A stretch of DNA of 26,513 nt from DAOUMU01 sp034409055. GTDB lineage: Bacteria; Chloroflexota; Anaerolineae; 4572-78; J111. The stretch lies in assembly GCA_034409055.1 (NCBI GenBank), contig DAOUMU010000068.1, positions 1 to 26,513 of the forward strand. Reading direction: 5' to 3'. Under the pieces are notes generated by a model, which was not told the DNA's origin, ran no database searches, and saw only the letters and a program-made list of their open reading frames with translations. The first letter of the stretch is position 1, and each line of letters starts with the position of its first letter. Position numbers and translations under genes: made by a program. Below, piece after piece: positions 6,865 through 14,509 of the stretch.

Positions 6865-8388
6865 ATGCTAAAAGATGATTCTTTGCTACCTAACCCAGCC
6901 TCCCAGTCAGTTTTAGAAAGTGGTCAAAAGGCGACCAGCATCCTCATTAGAAATTCAGCCTTTTATCTGGGCGCGGATTTTGTTATAAAGCTCCTTGGCT
7001 TTGTTTTTAATGTCTACGTGGTCCGGCAATTGGGAGATGAGCGCTTTGGCTTTTATACCACGGCTTTAGCTTACGCCGGTATCTTTTCTATTATCGGTGA
7101 CTTGGGGATGACTCAATATGCCAGACGCGAAATCGCCCGCGGTCGTCGCCAGGCCGACGAATTGTTTTGGAATTTGGTCGTCATTCGGCTGATCCTTTCA
7201 ATTATCGCCATCATTTTCATTACCGCCAGCGCCTTTTTTATTGCCGGCTACTCAACCAATATGATTCTGGGCATTTTTTTGGTCTGTATGGGGTTCTTTC
7301 TACATGCTTTTTTTGGTCCCGTTACTATCGTTTTAGAGGGGCGTGAGCGAGTAGATTATGTCTCAATCCTGAGCACCATCATCCAGGTCTTCTTTGTAAC
7401 AGTTGGTACGTTGGTTTTGGTCGGTGGCTATAGCTTTCACAGTTTAATTGTGGCCTCCTATATTGGGGTACCCGTTGCCACCTTTCTGGGGGCCAGGTAT
7501 ATTAAGCGCTTAAAACTGGCCACGCTTAAGGCTCAGATTACACCACAAAATTGGCTGCCAATCTTAAAACATAGTTTACCCTTTGCCCTCATCACTTTCA
7601 CCCTCGTGGCAGCCACAGATTTAGATACCGTTTTGCTTTCCTTAATGCGTTCTCCCGAAGAGGTGGGCTGGTATAAGGCAGCCTACAACTTAACCTTCAA
7701 ACTCTTATTTTTAAAAGGGGCCTTGCTTTCTACTTTGCAACCTCAAATGTCGAGATATTATGGCATTTCCAAAAGCAGGGTCGGTAAAACGTTTAACACT
7801 TCTTTTAAGATTCTGTGGACCTTCTCTTTTCCGATAGCCGTCGGAACAACGCTTTTAGCTCAGCCTTTAATTGTTTTTTTGTATACCGATGAATTTGTTA
7901 ACTCTGCGATTGTCCTGGCTATCTTAATCTGGGCCCTCCCTTTTCTCAATCTCAGTTCACTGTGTGGCAGTATTACCACCGCCACGGATAAAGAGAAAGA
8001 AGCGGCCAGAGTTTACGTAACAGCGGCGCTACTAAATTTGGCCACAAATATCATCGCCATTCCGATTTGGGGCTATATCGGGGCAGCGGCCTCAACGGTC
8101 CTGACCGAAGTTGTAGCTTTGGCGCTTTTTTACAGAGTGCTTCACCCTGAATTTCCGTTAACGGATTTAAAAAACACCTTGCTAAAACCATGCCTGGCGG
8201 GGTTGATAATGGTTGGAGTGATTTTAGTTTTGCCAAATTGGCCGCTTATCGTGGTTATTTTAGTCGGCGCCCTGGTGTACCCTGTTGTTCTCTTGGCCCT
8301 TAAGCCTTTTAACCAGGCTGAGTTAAAAATTATAAACGGCTTGTGGTCAGGCGTGCGCCAACGACTCGCAGGGGGTGCATCCCCATGA
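6865..8388 (+). CDS. Wzx-type oligosaccharide flippase
   Basis: At 507 residues it has about 14 hydrophobic segments and the N-terminal signature S-A-F-Y-L-G-A-D-F-V-I-K-L-L-G-F, typical of the polysaccharide biosynthesis/MOP superfamily. It also has the loop V-V-R-Q-L-G-D-E-R-F-G-F-Y and the usual middle R-S-P-E-E-V-G-W-Y-K-A-A-Y-N. It would move lipid-linked oligosaccharide units across the inner membrane. The C-terminal part, with paired helices and the phrase A-T-D-K-E-K-E-A-A-R-V-Y-V, matches the family's C-terminal half. Its start lies one base after the GT4 stop. Its stop overlaps the next gene's ATG as ATGA (8385-8388), which implies translational coupling. Substrate specificity cannot be read from sequence. 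Base composition is AT-richer than the GT2 that follows. Confidence 0.93.
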   Translation: MLKDDSLLPNPASQSVLESGQKATSILIRNSAFYLGADFVIKLLGFVFNVYVVRQLGDERFGFYTTALAYAGIFSIIGDLGMTQYARREIARGRRQADELFWNLVVIRLILSIIAIIFITASAFFIAGYSTNMILGIFLVCMGFFLHAFFGPVTIVLEGRERVDYVSILSTIIQVFFVTVGTLVLVGGYSFHSLIVASYIGVPVATFLGARYIKRLKLATLKAQITPQNWLPILKHSLPFALITFTLVAATDLDTVLLSLMRSPEEVGWYKAAYNLTFKLLFLKGALLSTLQPQMSRYYGISKSRVGKTFNTSFKILWTFSFPIAVGTTLLAQPLIVFLYTDEFVNSAIVLAILIWALPFLNLSSLCGSITTATDKEKEAARVYVTAALLNLATNIIAIPIWGYIGAAASTVLTEVVALALFYRVLHPEFPLTDLKNTLLKPCLAGLIMVGVILVLPNWPLIVVILVGALVYPVVLLALKPFNQAELKIINGLWSGVRQRLAGGASP

Positions 8389-9344
8389 ATCGAGCGCCAA
8401 CTTTACTGCCTGGCCCGACCACCGCTACACCTCCTCGCGTAGCCATTATCATTCTCAACTGGAATGGGCTTGAGGACACCCCGGCCTGTCTGGCCTCGTT
8501 GAACCGACTCGATTACCCGGCTTATGATATTGTCGTGGTGGATAATGGCTCCAGCGACAATTCGGTTGCAGCTATTCGGGCTGCTTACCCTCAGGTAACG
8601 CTTATCGAAACTGGCGACAACTTGGGCTACGTTGGCGGCAACAACATTGGCCTGAAATGGGCCAAAGCTGCGGGAGTCGACTATGCCCTGCTATTGAACA
8701 ACGACACCGAAGTTACCCCTGATTTTCTGAGTCTGCTGGTCGAAACGGCTGAGGCGGACCCAATGATAGGAATTGTCGGCCCCACCATCTACTATTTTGA
8801 CCGGCCTGAGGTCATCTGGTCGGCTGGCGGGATCATTAATTGGAAACGAGGCAATACATGCATGATCGGTCTGGACGAAGTGGATCGGGGCCAATTTGGC
8901 CAGACTCCCCAGCCGGTTGATTTTGTGACCGGCTGTGCCCTGTTGATCAAGATGCCTCTGGTCGAGCAAGTGGGTCCACTCGATCCCCGGTTCTTCGCCT
9001 ATTACGAGGAAGCAGAATGGTGTGTCCGGGTAGCCCGGGCTGGCTATAAAATTTTGCACGTGCCCCAGGCCAAAATATGGCATAAAATCTCGCCTGTGAC
9101 CAGAGAAGCGTCGCCCCAGGTGCATTATTACATGACTCGAAACCGGCTTTTGTTCTTGAAATTGTCGCAGGTAGGGCTGTCCCCATGGCTAAACACCCTG
9201 CTTTTTGATTATGGCCGTACCCTGTTAAGCTGGACCTTAAAATCCAGGTGGCGTCATAAAGCCCCTCAACGCCGGGCGATGCTGCAAGCCATTGTAGATT
9301 ATGGGCGGGGGTATTTTGGAAAAGTGGAAATCGCCAAAGGGTAA
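8385..9344 (+). CDS. Glycosyltransferase family 2 (rhamnosyltransferase-like)
   Basis: The GT-A fold begins V-A-I-I-I-L-N-W-N-G, with D-N-G-S-S-D-N-S for nucleotide contact and the metal-binding region L-L-N-N-D-T-E. The later G-C-A-L-L-I-K and F-F-A-Y-Y-E-E-A-E-W-C-V-R-V motifs are typical of WbbL-like enzymes. I chose ATG 8385 (319 residues) over an in-frame GTG at 8343, because 8385 overlaps the flippase stop as ATGA and has GGGGG at 8371-8375 before it. The C-terminus ends in a basic helix (W-R-H-K-A-P-Q-R-R), perhaps for membrane contact. It is an inverting enzyme using a nucleotide sugar; the donor is unknown. It is coupled to the flippase upstream, and a 100-base AT-rich spacer follows. 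Confidence 0.92.
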   Translation: MNRAPTLLPGPTTATPPRVAIIILNWNGLEDTPACLASLNRLDYPAYDIVVVDNGSSDNSVAAIRAAYPQVTLIETGDNLGYVGGNNIGLKWAKAAGVDYALLLNNDTEVTPDFLSLLVETAEADPMIGIVGPTIYYFDRPEVIWSAGGIINWKRGNTCMIGLDEVDRGQFGQTPQPVDFVTGCALLIKMPLVEQVGPLDPRFFAYYEEAEWCVRVARAGYKILHVPQAKIWHKISPVTREASPQVHYYMTRNRLLFLKLSQVGLSPWLNTLLFDYGRTLLSWTLKSRWRHKAPQRRAMLQAIVDYGRGYFGKVEIAKG

Positions 9345-9406
9345 GCAGCCCCCCAATTCAAATGATTTTCAAATACTTTTCCTATGTTTTTCAAAGCGGC
9401 CTGGTT

Positions 9407-9412
9407 TATAAT
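9407..9412 (+). promoter_or_regulatory. Possible -10 box (TATAAT) in the 9345-9444 spacer
   Basis: A perfect TATAAT lies 32 bases before ATG 9445 in an AT-rich 100-base gap, one of the few breaks in an otherwise tightly packed block. No good TTGACA-like box is found 16-18 bases upstream; the best there is ATGTTT. A secondary promoter for the right half of the assembly genes is possible but weakly supported. Confidence 0.3.
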
Positions 9413-9444
9413 AAGTTTGTAAATAGTTAAACTTTATAAGAAAT

Positions 9445-10638
9445 ATGAAAATTCTGTTTATCTCACGCTGGTTTCCATATCCGCCGGACAACGGATCGAA
9501 GATTCGGGCCTTCAATTTGATCAAAAATTTGGCGTTGCGGCATGAAGTTGATCTGATTTCCTTCACCTCTGAAACATTAACCGGCGAGGCCCTGGAGGCT
9601 ATGCGCCGTTATTGCCGGCGGGTAGATGCGGTTCGCTACCGGCCTTTCCAGCCCGACCGATTAAAAGCCCTACTTGGCTTTTTCTCCCGGCGTCCCAGGT
9701 CGGTCGTTGATATCTACAGCCCTGAAATGCAAAGCTTAGTTGAAGATGCAGGGCATCGGGGCCAGTTTGACCTGGTCATTGCTTCGGAGCTTGATACAGC
9801 GCCTTATGCTCTGGCGTTGCGGCATACACCAAAGGTACTTGATGAGCTTCAACTAACAGTGTTGTATGAGCAATTTGCCAATCAACACCAGCCGTTACGA
9901 AGGTGGCGTAATTGGTTAACCTGGTTGAAATTGTCTCGATACGTGGCTCAACTTCTGTCCGATTATGATGGCTGCATAGTAGCCTCTGAGCAAGAACGAC
10001 GTAAGGTGTTAGAAGTAGCTTCTGACGCCAATTCCGTCTGTGTGGTACCCAATGGTGTTGATACAAAGCTCTACACTGCTAATGGTCTGGCCGGGCCGGA
10101 ACCTGACACGCTGGTATACAACGGCGCTCTGACCTACTATGCCAACTTTGACGCGATGGATTTTTTCTTGAGAGAGGTGTTTCCGCTAATTCAGGCCAAA
10201 CGACCCCAGGTAAAACTGTTCATTACCGGCAAACTGGATGGTGTGCCCGTTGAGCATTTGCCCGACAACGATGGGGTTATTTTTACCGGCTACCTCGACG
10301 ACATCCGTCCCAGAGTAGCGCGTAGCTGGGGCAGTATTGTTCCTTTGCGGGTAGGTGGCGGCACCCGGCTGAAGATCTTGGAAGCCCTGGCCCTGGGCAC
10401 GCCGGTCGTGGCCACCAGCAAGGGGGCCGAGGGGCTGGACTTGGTTCCGGGCCGAGATATTTTGATCGCCGATGAAGCGGCCGACTTTGCCGCAGGTGTG
10501 TTGCGCCTGCTGCAAGATGCGGCTTTAAGAGAGACTTTGAGTCGTAATGGTCGTCGAACAGTAGTGTCCAAATACGATTGGCAGATTATTGGACAGCAAT
10601 TTAATAATTTTGTCGAACAAATAGCAAACAACAAGTAG
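9445..10638 (+). CDS. Glycosyltransferase family 4, stp1-like (exosortase-locus type)
   Basis: The start M-K-I-L-F-I-S-R-W-F-P-Y-P-P-D-N-G-S-K-I resembles the P-Y-P-P-D-x-G-x-K-x-R-x-x-x-L opening of the stp1 sugar-transferase family (TIGR03087 by recollection). The C-terminal half has V-V-P-N-G-V-D, Y-N-G-A-L-T-Y, F-T-G-Y-L-D-D-I-R and V-P-L-R-V-G-G-G-T-R-L-K-I-L-E-A-L-A-L-G-T-P-V-V-A-T, the expected donor site. At 397 residues it is complete. It shares its overall plan with the gene at 14510-15730, so the locus carries two such enzymes. No strong Shine-Dalgarno precedes ATG 9445. The sugar transferred is unknown. Confidence 0.9.
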   Translation: MKILFISRWFPYPPDNGSKIRAFNLIKNLALRHEVDLISFTSETLTGEALEAMRRYCRRVDAVRYRPFQPDRLKALLGFFSRRPRSVVDIYSPEMQSLVEDAGHRGQFDLVIASELDTAPYALALRHTPKVLDELQLTVLYEQFANQHQPLRRWRNWLTWLKLSRYVAQLLSDYDGCIVASEQERRKVLEVASDANSVCVVPNGVDTKLYTANGLAGPEPDTLVYNGALTYYANFDAMDFFLREVFPLIQAKRPQVKLFITGKLDGVPVEHLPDNDGVIFTGYLDDIRPRVARSWGSIVPLRVGGGTRLKILEALALGTPVVATSKGAEGLDLVPGRDILIADEAADFAAGVLRLLQDAALRETLSRNGRRTVVSKYDWQIIGQQFNNFVEQIANNK

Positions 10639-10656
10639 CAAACTACTATTTGCTAC
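10635..10656. repeat. 8-bp perfect inverted repeat at the gene end
   Basis: GTAGCAAA (10635-10642) and TTTGCTAC (10649-10656) pair around the loop CTACTA, starting one base before the glycosyltransferase stop codon (10636-10638). TAGCAAAC also occurs as a direct repeat at 10622-10629 and 10636-10643. There is no T-run after the stem, so a terminator is doubtful. It makes the TTG at 10650, inside the stem, an unlikely start for the next gene. Confidence 0.55.
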
Positions 10657-10673
10657 CTGTTACTTACTACCTT

Positions 10674-12158
10674 ATGGCTATGATACTCGTTAACAGAAAC
10701 AATCTCGTTGTTAAAAAAGTCGCTAAGATTATGGCGACAATACTTTTTTACCTCCAATCTCACCGGAGGTTCTTGCTACATCTGGCCATAATCTGTGGGT
10801 TGCTGGTGGGAGCTCCTGTGGTTGGTGTTTTGGTGGCGAGAATAAACCCGGTCTTCGTCTTCATCGCCTTGGCTGCTCCGCTTGGTCTGGTTGGACTACA
10901 GCTTGTATTGCCTCGCTTTGACCTGAGCCCGTTGTTCATTCTATTCGCCGCCGCGTTTGTGCCTATTGCCCTGCCCACCGGCACAGAAAGCAAGCTGGTT
11001 GATAGTTTTCTACTAACCATGCTCTTTGTGGGGAACTGGTTCCTCAAAATGATCATTGTGGAGAAACGTTTCTCCTTGAAACCGTCGCCGGTGAATAAAC
11101 CGCTGCTCGGTTTTATGTTTGTGATCCTTTTTTCGTTGGTTTGGAGTTGGGTTTTTAAAGATCCCCTGGTCGATCCGGCAAAACTCTCCAGTAAATTCAT
11201 TTTTGTGCAGATAGCCTCGGCCTTGACAATGATCATGTTGCCCGGCGCGTTCTTGTTGGTGGCAAATCACATTAATGATGTGAAGTGGTTGAAAATAATG
11301 GTGGCCATCATGTTGGTGGCCGGTGTTCTGGCCGTGGCCGGGCGATATGCTGCAAACAGACCGATAATTGTTAATGATGGTGGGTTATTCACAATGTGGA
11401 TTACCGTTCTGGGGATTGGGCTGGGGCTTTTTTACCGCGAACTGTCGTGGAAATGGCGAGGGTTATTGTTGGTTTTAGGCTCTGCCGCAATATTTTTCCG
11501 GTTTGTCTACCAGATTACCTGGCTGGCCGGCTGGCTGCCGCCTGTAGTAGCGCTTGGTACCCTTACCTTTATGCGCTCCAAAAAACTATTCTTAATCATC
11601 CTCTTGCTTGGGACTATGTATGTAGCCCTCAATGCCGACTATTACCTGGGCGAAGTGATTGAGGCCGAAACCAATGAAAGTGGGCACACCCGGCTGGCCG
11701 CCTGGGAAGTCAACTGGCGGGTAACCGGCAAGCATTTGCTCTTTGGCACGGGGCCGGCCGGCTATGCCGTCTATTATATGAATTATTTCCCCAATGATGC
11801 TATGGCTACTCACAACAATGTTATGGACATCCTGGCCCAGACCGGGGTCGTTGGACTGGCCTTGTGTCTTTGGTTCTTTTTTGCCCTGGCCTGGTTGGGG
11901 TATAAACTTTGTTTACGGCTAAAGGGCCGGGGAGATTTCTCGGAGGGATTGGCCAATGCGGTTTTTGCCGGCACGATAAGTTGTATTGTGGCGATGATCA
12001 TTGGCGATTGGCTGTTCCCCTTCACCTATACCCAGACCATCGCCGGATTTGACTACGTGGTTTATAGTTGGCTTTTTATGGGAGCAATTTTGGTATTGGA
12101 TCGACTCATCCAGTCCAAGCCGGAAGCGATGGGTGAGACTTTAGCCCTTAAGCATTAA
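10674..12158 (+). CDS. O-antigen ligase / Wzy-type polymerase family membrane protein
   Basis: At 494 residues from ATG 10674, it has about 12 hydrophobic segments. A large extracytoplasmic loop lies near residues 325-390 and holds the family signature: E-T-N-E-S-G-H-T-R-L-A-A-W, then L-L-F-G-T-G-P-A-G-Y, then A-T-H-N-N-V-M-D-I-L-A-Q-T-G-V-V-G. These match the Wzy_C/O-antigen ligase family, which polymerises or ligates lipid-linked glycan at the outer face of the inner membrane. The start is uncertain: TTG 10650 lies inside an inverted repeat, while ATGs at 10674, 10680 and 10731 are in frame and none has a strong Shine-Dalgarno. I chose 10674. The stop is followed closely by the next GT2. 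Polymerase and ligase cannot be told apart from sequence alone. Confidence 0.88.
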   Translation: MAMILVNRNNLVVKKVAKIMATILFYLQSHRRFLLHLAIICGLLVGAPVVGVLVARINPVFVFIALAAPLGLVGLQLVLPRFDLSPLFILFAAAFVPIALPTGTESKLVDSFLLTMLFVGNWFLKMIIVEKRFSLKPSPVNKPLLGFMFVILFSLVWSWVFKDPLVDPAKLSSKFIFVQIASALTMIMLPGAFLLVANHINDVKWLKIMVAIMLVAGVLAVAGRYAANRPIIVNDGGLFTMWITVLGIGLGLFYRELSWKWRGLLLVLGSAAIFFRFVYQITWLAGWLPPVVALGTLTFMRSKKLFLIILLLGTMYVALNADYYLGEVIEAETNESGHTRLAAWEVNWRVTGKHLLFGTGPAGYAVYYMNYFPNDAMATHNNVMDILAQTGVVGLALCLWFFFALAWLGYKLCLRLKGRGDFSEGLANAVFAGTISCIVAMIIGDWLFPFTYTQTIAGFDYVVYSWLFMGAILVLDRLIQSKPEAMGETLALKH

Positions 12159-12168
12159 AGGAGTTATG

Positions 12169-13083
12169 ATGGTCCCTGATCTCTCCATCATTATTGTCAA
12201 CTGGAATACCCGCGACTTGCTCGCCAACTGCCTGGACTCAATCATCCAAACCGGTGGCGAGCTTGATATTGAGATCATCGTGGTAGATAACGCCTCTACC
12301 GATGGCAGCCAGGCCATGGTACAGCAGCAATTTCCGCAAGTCCACCTGATTGCCAATCGGGAAAATGTGGGTTTTGCCCGGGCCAACAATCAAGCTTTGG
12401 TGATTGGTGGGGGACGCTACTTCCTGTTGCTTAACAGCGACACCATTGTTTTGCCTGCTACCCTGGATTCTCTGGTTCGCCTGGCCGACACACATTCCGA
12501 GGCCGGCGTCATCGGCTGTAAGTTGCTCAATAGCAATGGTTCTCTGCAAGAGTCCTGGGCCAGTTTTCCCACCTTCTGGTCAGAAATGTTGGGCCGCAAC
12601 TTTCGGACTCGTCGCCTGGTTGAGGAAACGCCTCTGGTCTACAAAGCGGATTGGGTAGGAGGAGCCTGCATGTTAGTGCGGCCGGCGGCCATCGACAAAG
12701 TGGGCCTGCTGGATGAGTCCTTTTTTATGTACTCAGAAGAAGTCGACTGGTGTTTTCGTATGTGGCAGCAAGGGTGGCAAGTTTACTACCTGGCCGGGGC
12801 AGAGATCATCCACCTGGGCGGCGGTAGCGCCAGTCGAACCAGTACAGCCCAATTGATTCGGCTCTATGAAAGTAAAATTCACTTTTTCGACAAACATTAC
12901 GGTCGCTGGCAGGCAGCTTTACTGCGCTACGGCCTGGTGGGTGTTAACATCCTGGGCCTGTTTCGGCGGGCTTTCATTTGGGCCCTAAAACGCCAAAAGC
13001 GAGAAGAACTGCGCCACGTATTAACTGCCCGTTGGCAATTTATTAGCCAACTACTCAGAGGCTGGCCGGCAGGCGTCAGTTAA
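12169..13083 (+). CDS. Glycosyltransferase family 2 (WbbL/rhamnosyltransferase-like)
   Basis: The GT-A motifs are L-S-I-I-I-V-N-W-N-T, V-V-D-N-A-S-T-D-G-S, L-L-N-S-D-T (metal site), V-G-G-A-C-M-L-V and F-F-M-Y-S-E-E-V-D-W-C-F-R-M, then I-I-H-L-G-G-G-S-A-S-R. The sequence has two adjacent ATGs (12166 and 12169). AAGGAG at 12158-12163 is 5 bases from the second and only 2 from the first, so I prefer 12169 (304 residues). The Shine-Dalgarno overlaps the stop of the membrane polymerase/ligase, which suggests co-translation with it. It is cytoplasmic, with a basic C-terminus that may touch the membrane. The donor is unknown. Confidence 0.92.
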   Translation: MVPDLSIIIVNWNTRDLLANCLDSIIQTGGELDIEIIVVDNASTDGSQAMVQQQFPQVHLIANRENVGFARANNQALVIGGGRYFLLLNSDTIVLPATLDSLVRLADTHSEAGVIGCKLLNSNGSLQESWASFPTFWSEMLGRNFRTRRLVEETPLVYKADWVGGACMLVRPAAIDKVGLLDESFFMYSEEVDWCFRMWQQGWQVYYLAGAEIIHLGGGSASRTSTAQLIRLYESKIHFFDKHYGRWQAALLRYGLVGVNILGLFRRAFIWALKRQKREELRHVLTARWQFISQLLRGWPAGVS

Positions 13084-13283
13084 AGAGATTTCGCATAGAC
13101 ATCTTGGACCCGGTAGGTGGAGATGGTTGCGTCAGCCGGGCCTATCTTGCTTCTATGCTTTGGAACTGGCAACGTAAAAATCTATTTATTGCTGCCAGTC
13201 GGGCTACCTCGGCCATAGCCTTTGCTGGTCACCATATACTTTCAACCGGCTTTTGGCGTGGTATGAGGACCAAAATTGAGTAG
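13047..13283 (+). pseudogene. Possible 3' remnant of a lost gene (open frame without a clear start)
   Basis: One frame is open from after a stop at 13044-13046 to the TAG at 13281-13283, overlapping the last 37 bases of the GT2 in another frame and then filling most of the 215-base gap. It reads like real protein: L-D-P-V-G-G-D-G, R-A-Y-L-A-S-M-L-W-N-W-Q-R-K-N, then a hydrophobic stretch and G-F-W-R-G-M-R-T-K. The only ATG is at 13155 (42 residues) and lacks a Shine-Dalgarno. The style resembles the C-terminal end of a glycosyltransferase or membrane-associated glycan enzyme, so it may be what is left after deletion or gene replacement. It could also be chance coding in a spacer. Confidence 0.3.
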
Positions 13284-13298
13284 AAGGAAATACAATTG

Positions 13299-14471
13299 AT
13301 GAATGTTAAAGGCGCAAAAATAGCCATTGATGCCAGGCTCGCCTCGCATCCTCAGCCGGGGGGATTCAAAACTTATGTAGAGAACCTGCTGCGGCATCTA
13401 CCACAGGGAGGTGGGCAGCCCAGTTATTTGCTCTATCTGGATAGACCATTGGTCAATGACCTAATTACCTCTAGACCTGATCTATCTCTAAAGATTGTCA
13501 GGAGTGTAGTCCCTCTTATCGGGGTCCCTTTCAGAGAGCAAGTCTCCTTACCTTACCGACTGGTCAGCGATAAGGTTGACCTGATTCATTTTCCCTATGC
13601 GACCGCAGCGTTGTGGTCTCCCTGCCCCTATGTTATGACCATCCACGACACGATTGAGCTGATGTCTGTTTCAATCGGGCATACCCAACTTTCAACCAAA
13701 CGGATGTTAATGCATCTTTACAATCGGTATGCTCAAGTGTTAACCGTTCATAACGCTACTGCAATTCTAACTGTATCGCAAAATTCAAAGAAGGATATTG
13801 TTCGCCTGCTCAATGTTTCGGCCGATAGAGTTTTTGTTACATATGAAGCACCTAATCCAATATTTGTTCATCTGGCGGATAAACAACAACTGGATCAGAT
13901 TCGCCATAAGTATGACTTGGTACAGGATTTTATCTTGGGGATAGGTTCGGCTGATCCACGCAAGAATTTGAAATGTCTGGTGCAGGCTTATAGCCGATTG
14001 TCATCAGAATTAATAGCGAAACATCAACTGGCCATTGTTTGGACTCATCATCAGCTCTATGATGATTTGCTTGCCTTTGTTGAAAAACTGGGCCTGATGC
14101 GACGGGTGAAATTCTTGAGATCTGTTTCAAATCAAGATTTAGTTTTACTTTTTAACGCGGCTTCACTATTTGTCTTTCCCTCTCTCTATGAAGGATTTGG
14201 GCTGCCTCCGTTAGAAGCAATGGCTTGTGGCACTCCCGTTGTGGCGGCCAACAACTCCTCCATCCCGGAAGTTGTCGGTGATAGCGCGCTTCTGGTAGAT
14301 GATGTAGATGATTGTACTGAGTTATCAGTAGTAATGTCACGTGTTTTGAATGACAAATCTCTGCGGACTTCATTGTCTCGACAAGGTTTAGAGCGAGCAA
14401 AATCCTTTTCTTGGGGCCGTTGTGCTGAGGAAACTGCCGATCTATACAAAATGATTTTGGGACAAAAGTGA
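13299..14471 (+). CDS. Glycosyltransferase family 4 (mannosyltransferase-like)
   Basis: Motifs run in order: I-A-I-D-A-R-L then P-G-G-F-K-T-Y (acceptor loop), I-H-F-P-Y-A, T-I-H-D-T-I, I-L-T-V-S-Q-N-S-K-K-D-I, G-I-G-S-A-D-P-R-K-N-L, F-P-S-L-Y-E-G-F-G-L-P-P-L-E-A-M-A-C-G-T-P-V with the E-x7-E pair, and A-L-L-V-D-D-V-D. This is a complete retaining GT-B enzyme of 390 residues. ATG 13299 has GAAGGAAA at 13283-13290, 8 bases upstream, and is preferred to an in-frame TTG at 13296. The T-I-H-D-T and P-R-K-N-L motifs are common in mannosyl- and related transferases, but the sugar is not determined. Confidence 0.92.
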   Translation: MNVKGAKIAIDARLASHPQPGGFKTYVENLLRHLPQGGGQPSYLLYLDRPLVNDLITSRPDLSLKIVRSVVPLIGVPFREQVSLPYRLVSDKVDLIHFPYATAALWSPCPYVMTIHDTIELMSVSIGHTQLSTKRMLMHLYNRYAQVLTVHNATAILTVSQNSKKDIVRLLNVSADRVFVTYEAPNPIFVHLADKQQLDQIRHKYDLVQDFILGIGSADPRKNLKCLVQAYSRLSSELIAKHQLAIVWTHHQLYDDLLAFVEKLGLMRRVKFLRSVSNQDLVLLFNAASLFVFPSLYEGFGLPPLEAMACGTPVVAANNSSIPEVVGDSALLVDDVDDCTELSVVMSRVLNDKSLRTSLSRQGLERAKSFSWGRCAEETADLYKMILGQK

Positions 14472-14509
14472 TGCAGAAATAACGATAGCATTTAAGGTAA
14501 TGATTTCAG

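Noticed and set aside
8343..8384. Longer GT2 start at GTG 8343
   Set aside because: It would overlap the flippase by 46 bases, lacks a Shine-Dalgarno and adds residues unlike the GT2 family. ATG 8385 has a Shine-Dalgarno and an ATGA overlap.
10760..11236. 158-codon open frame on the minus strand
   Set aside because: It lies wholly antisense to the membrane polymerase/ligase gene, has no family pattern and reads as low-complexity K/T/S-rich shadow sequence.
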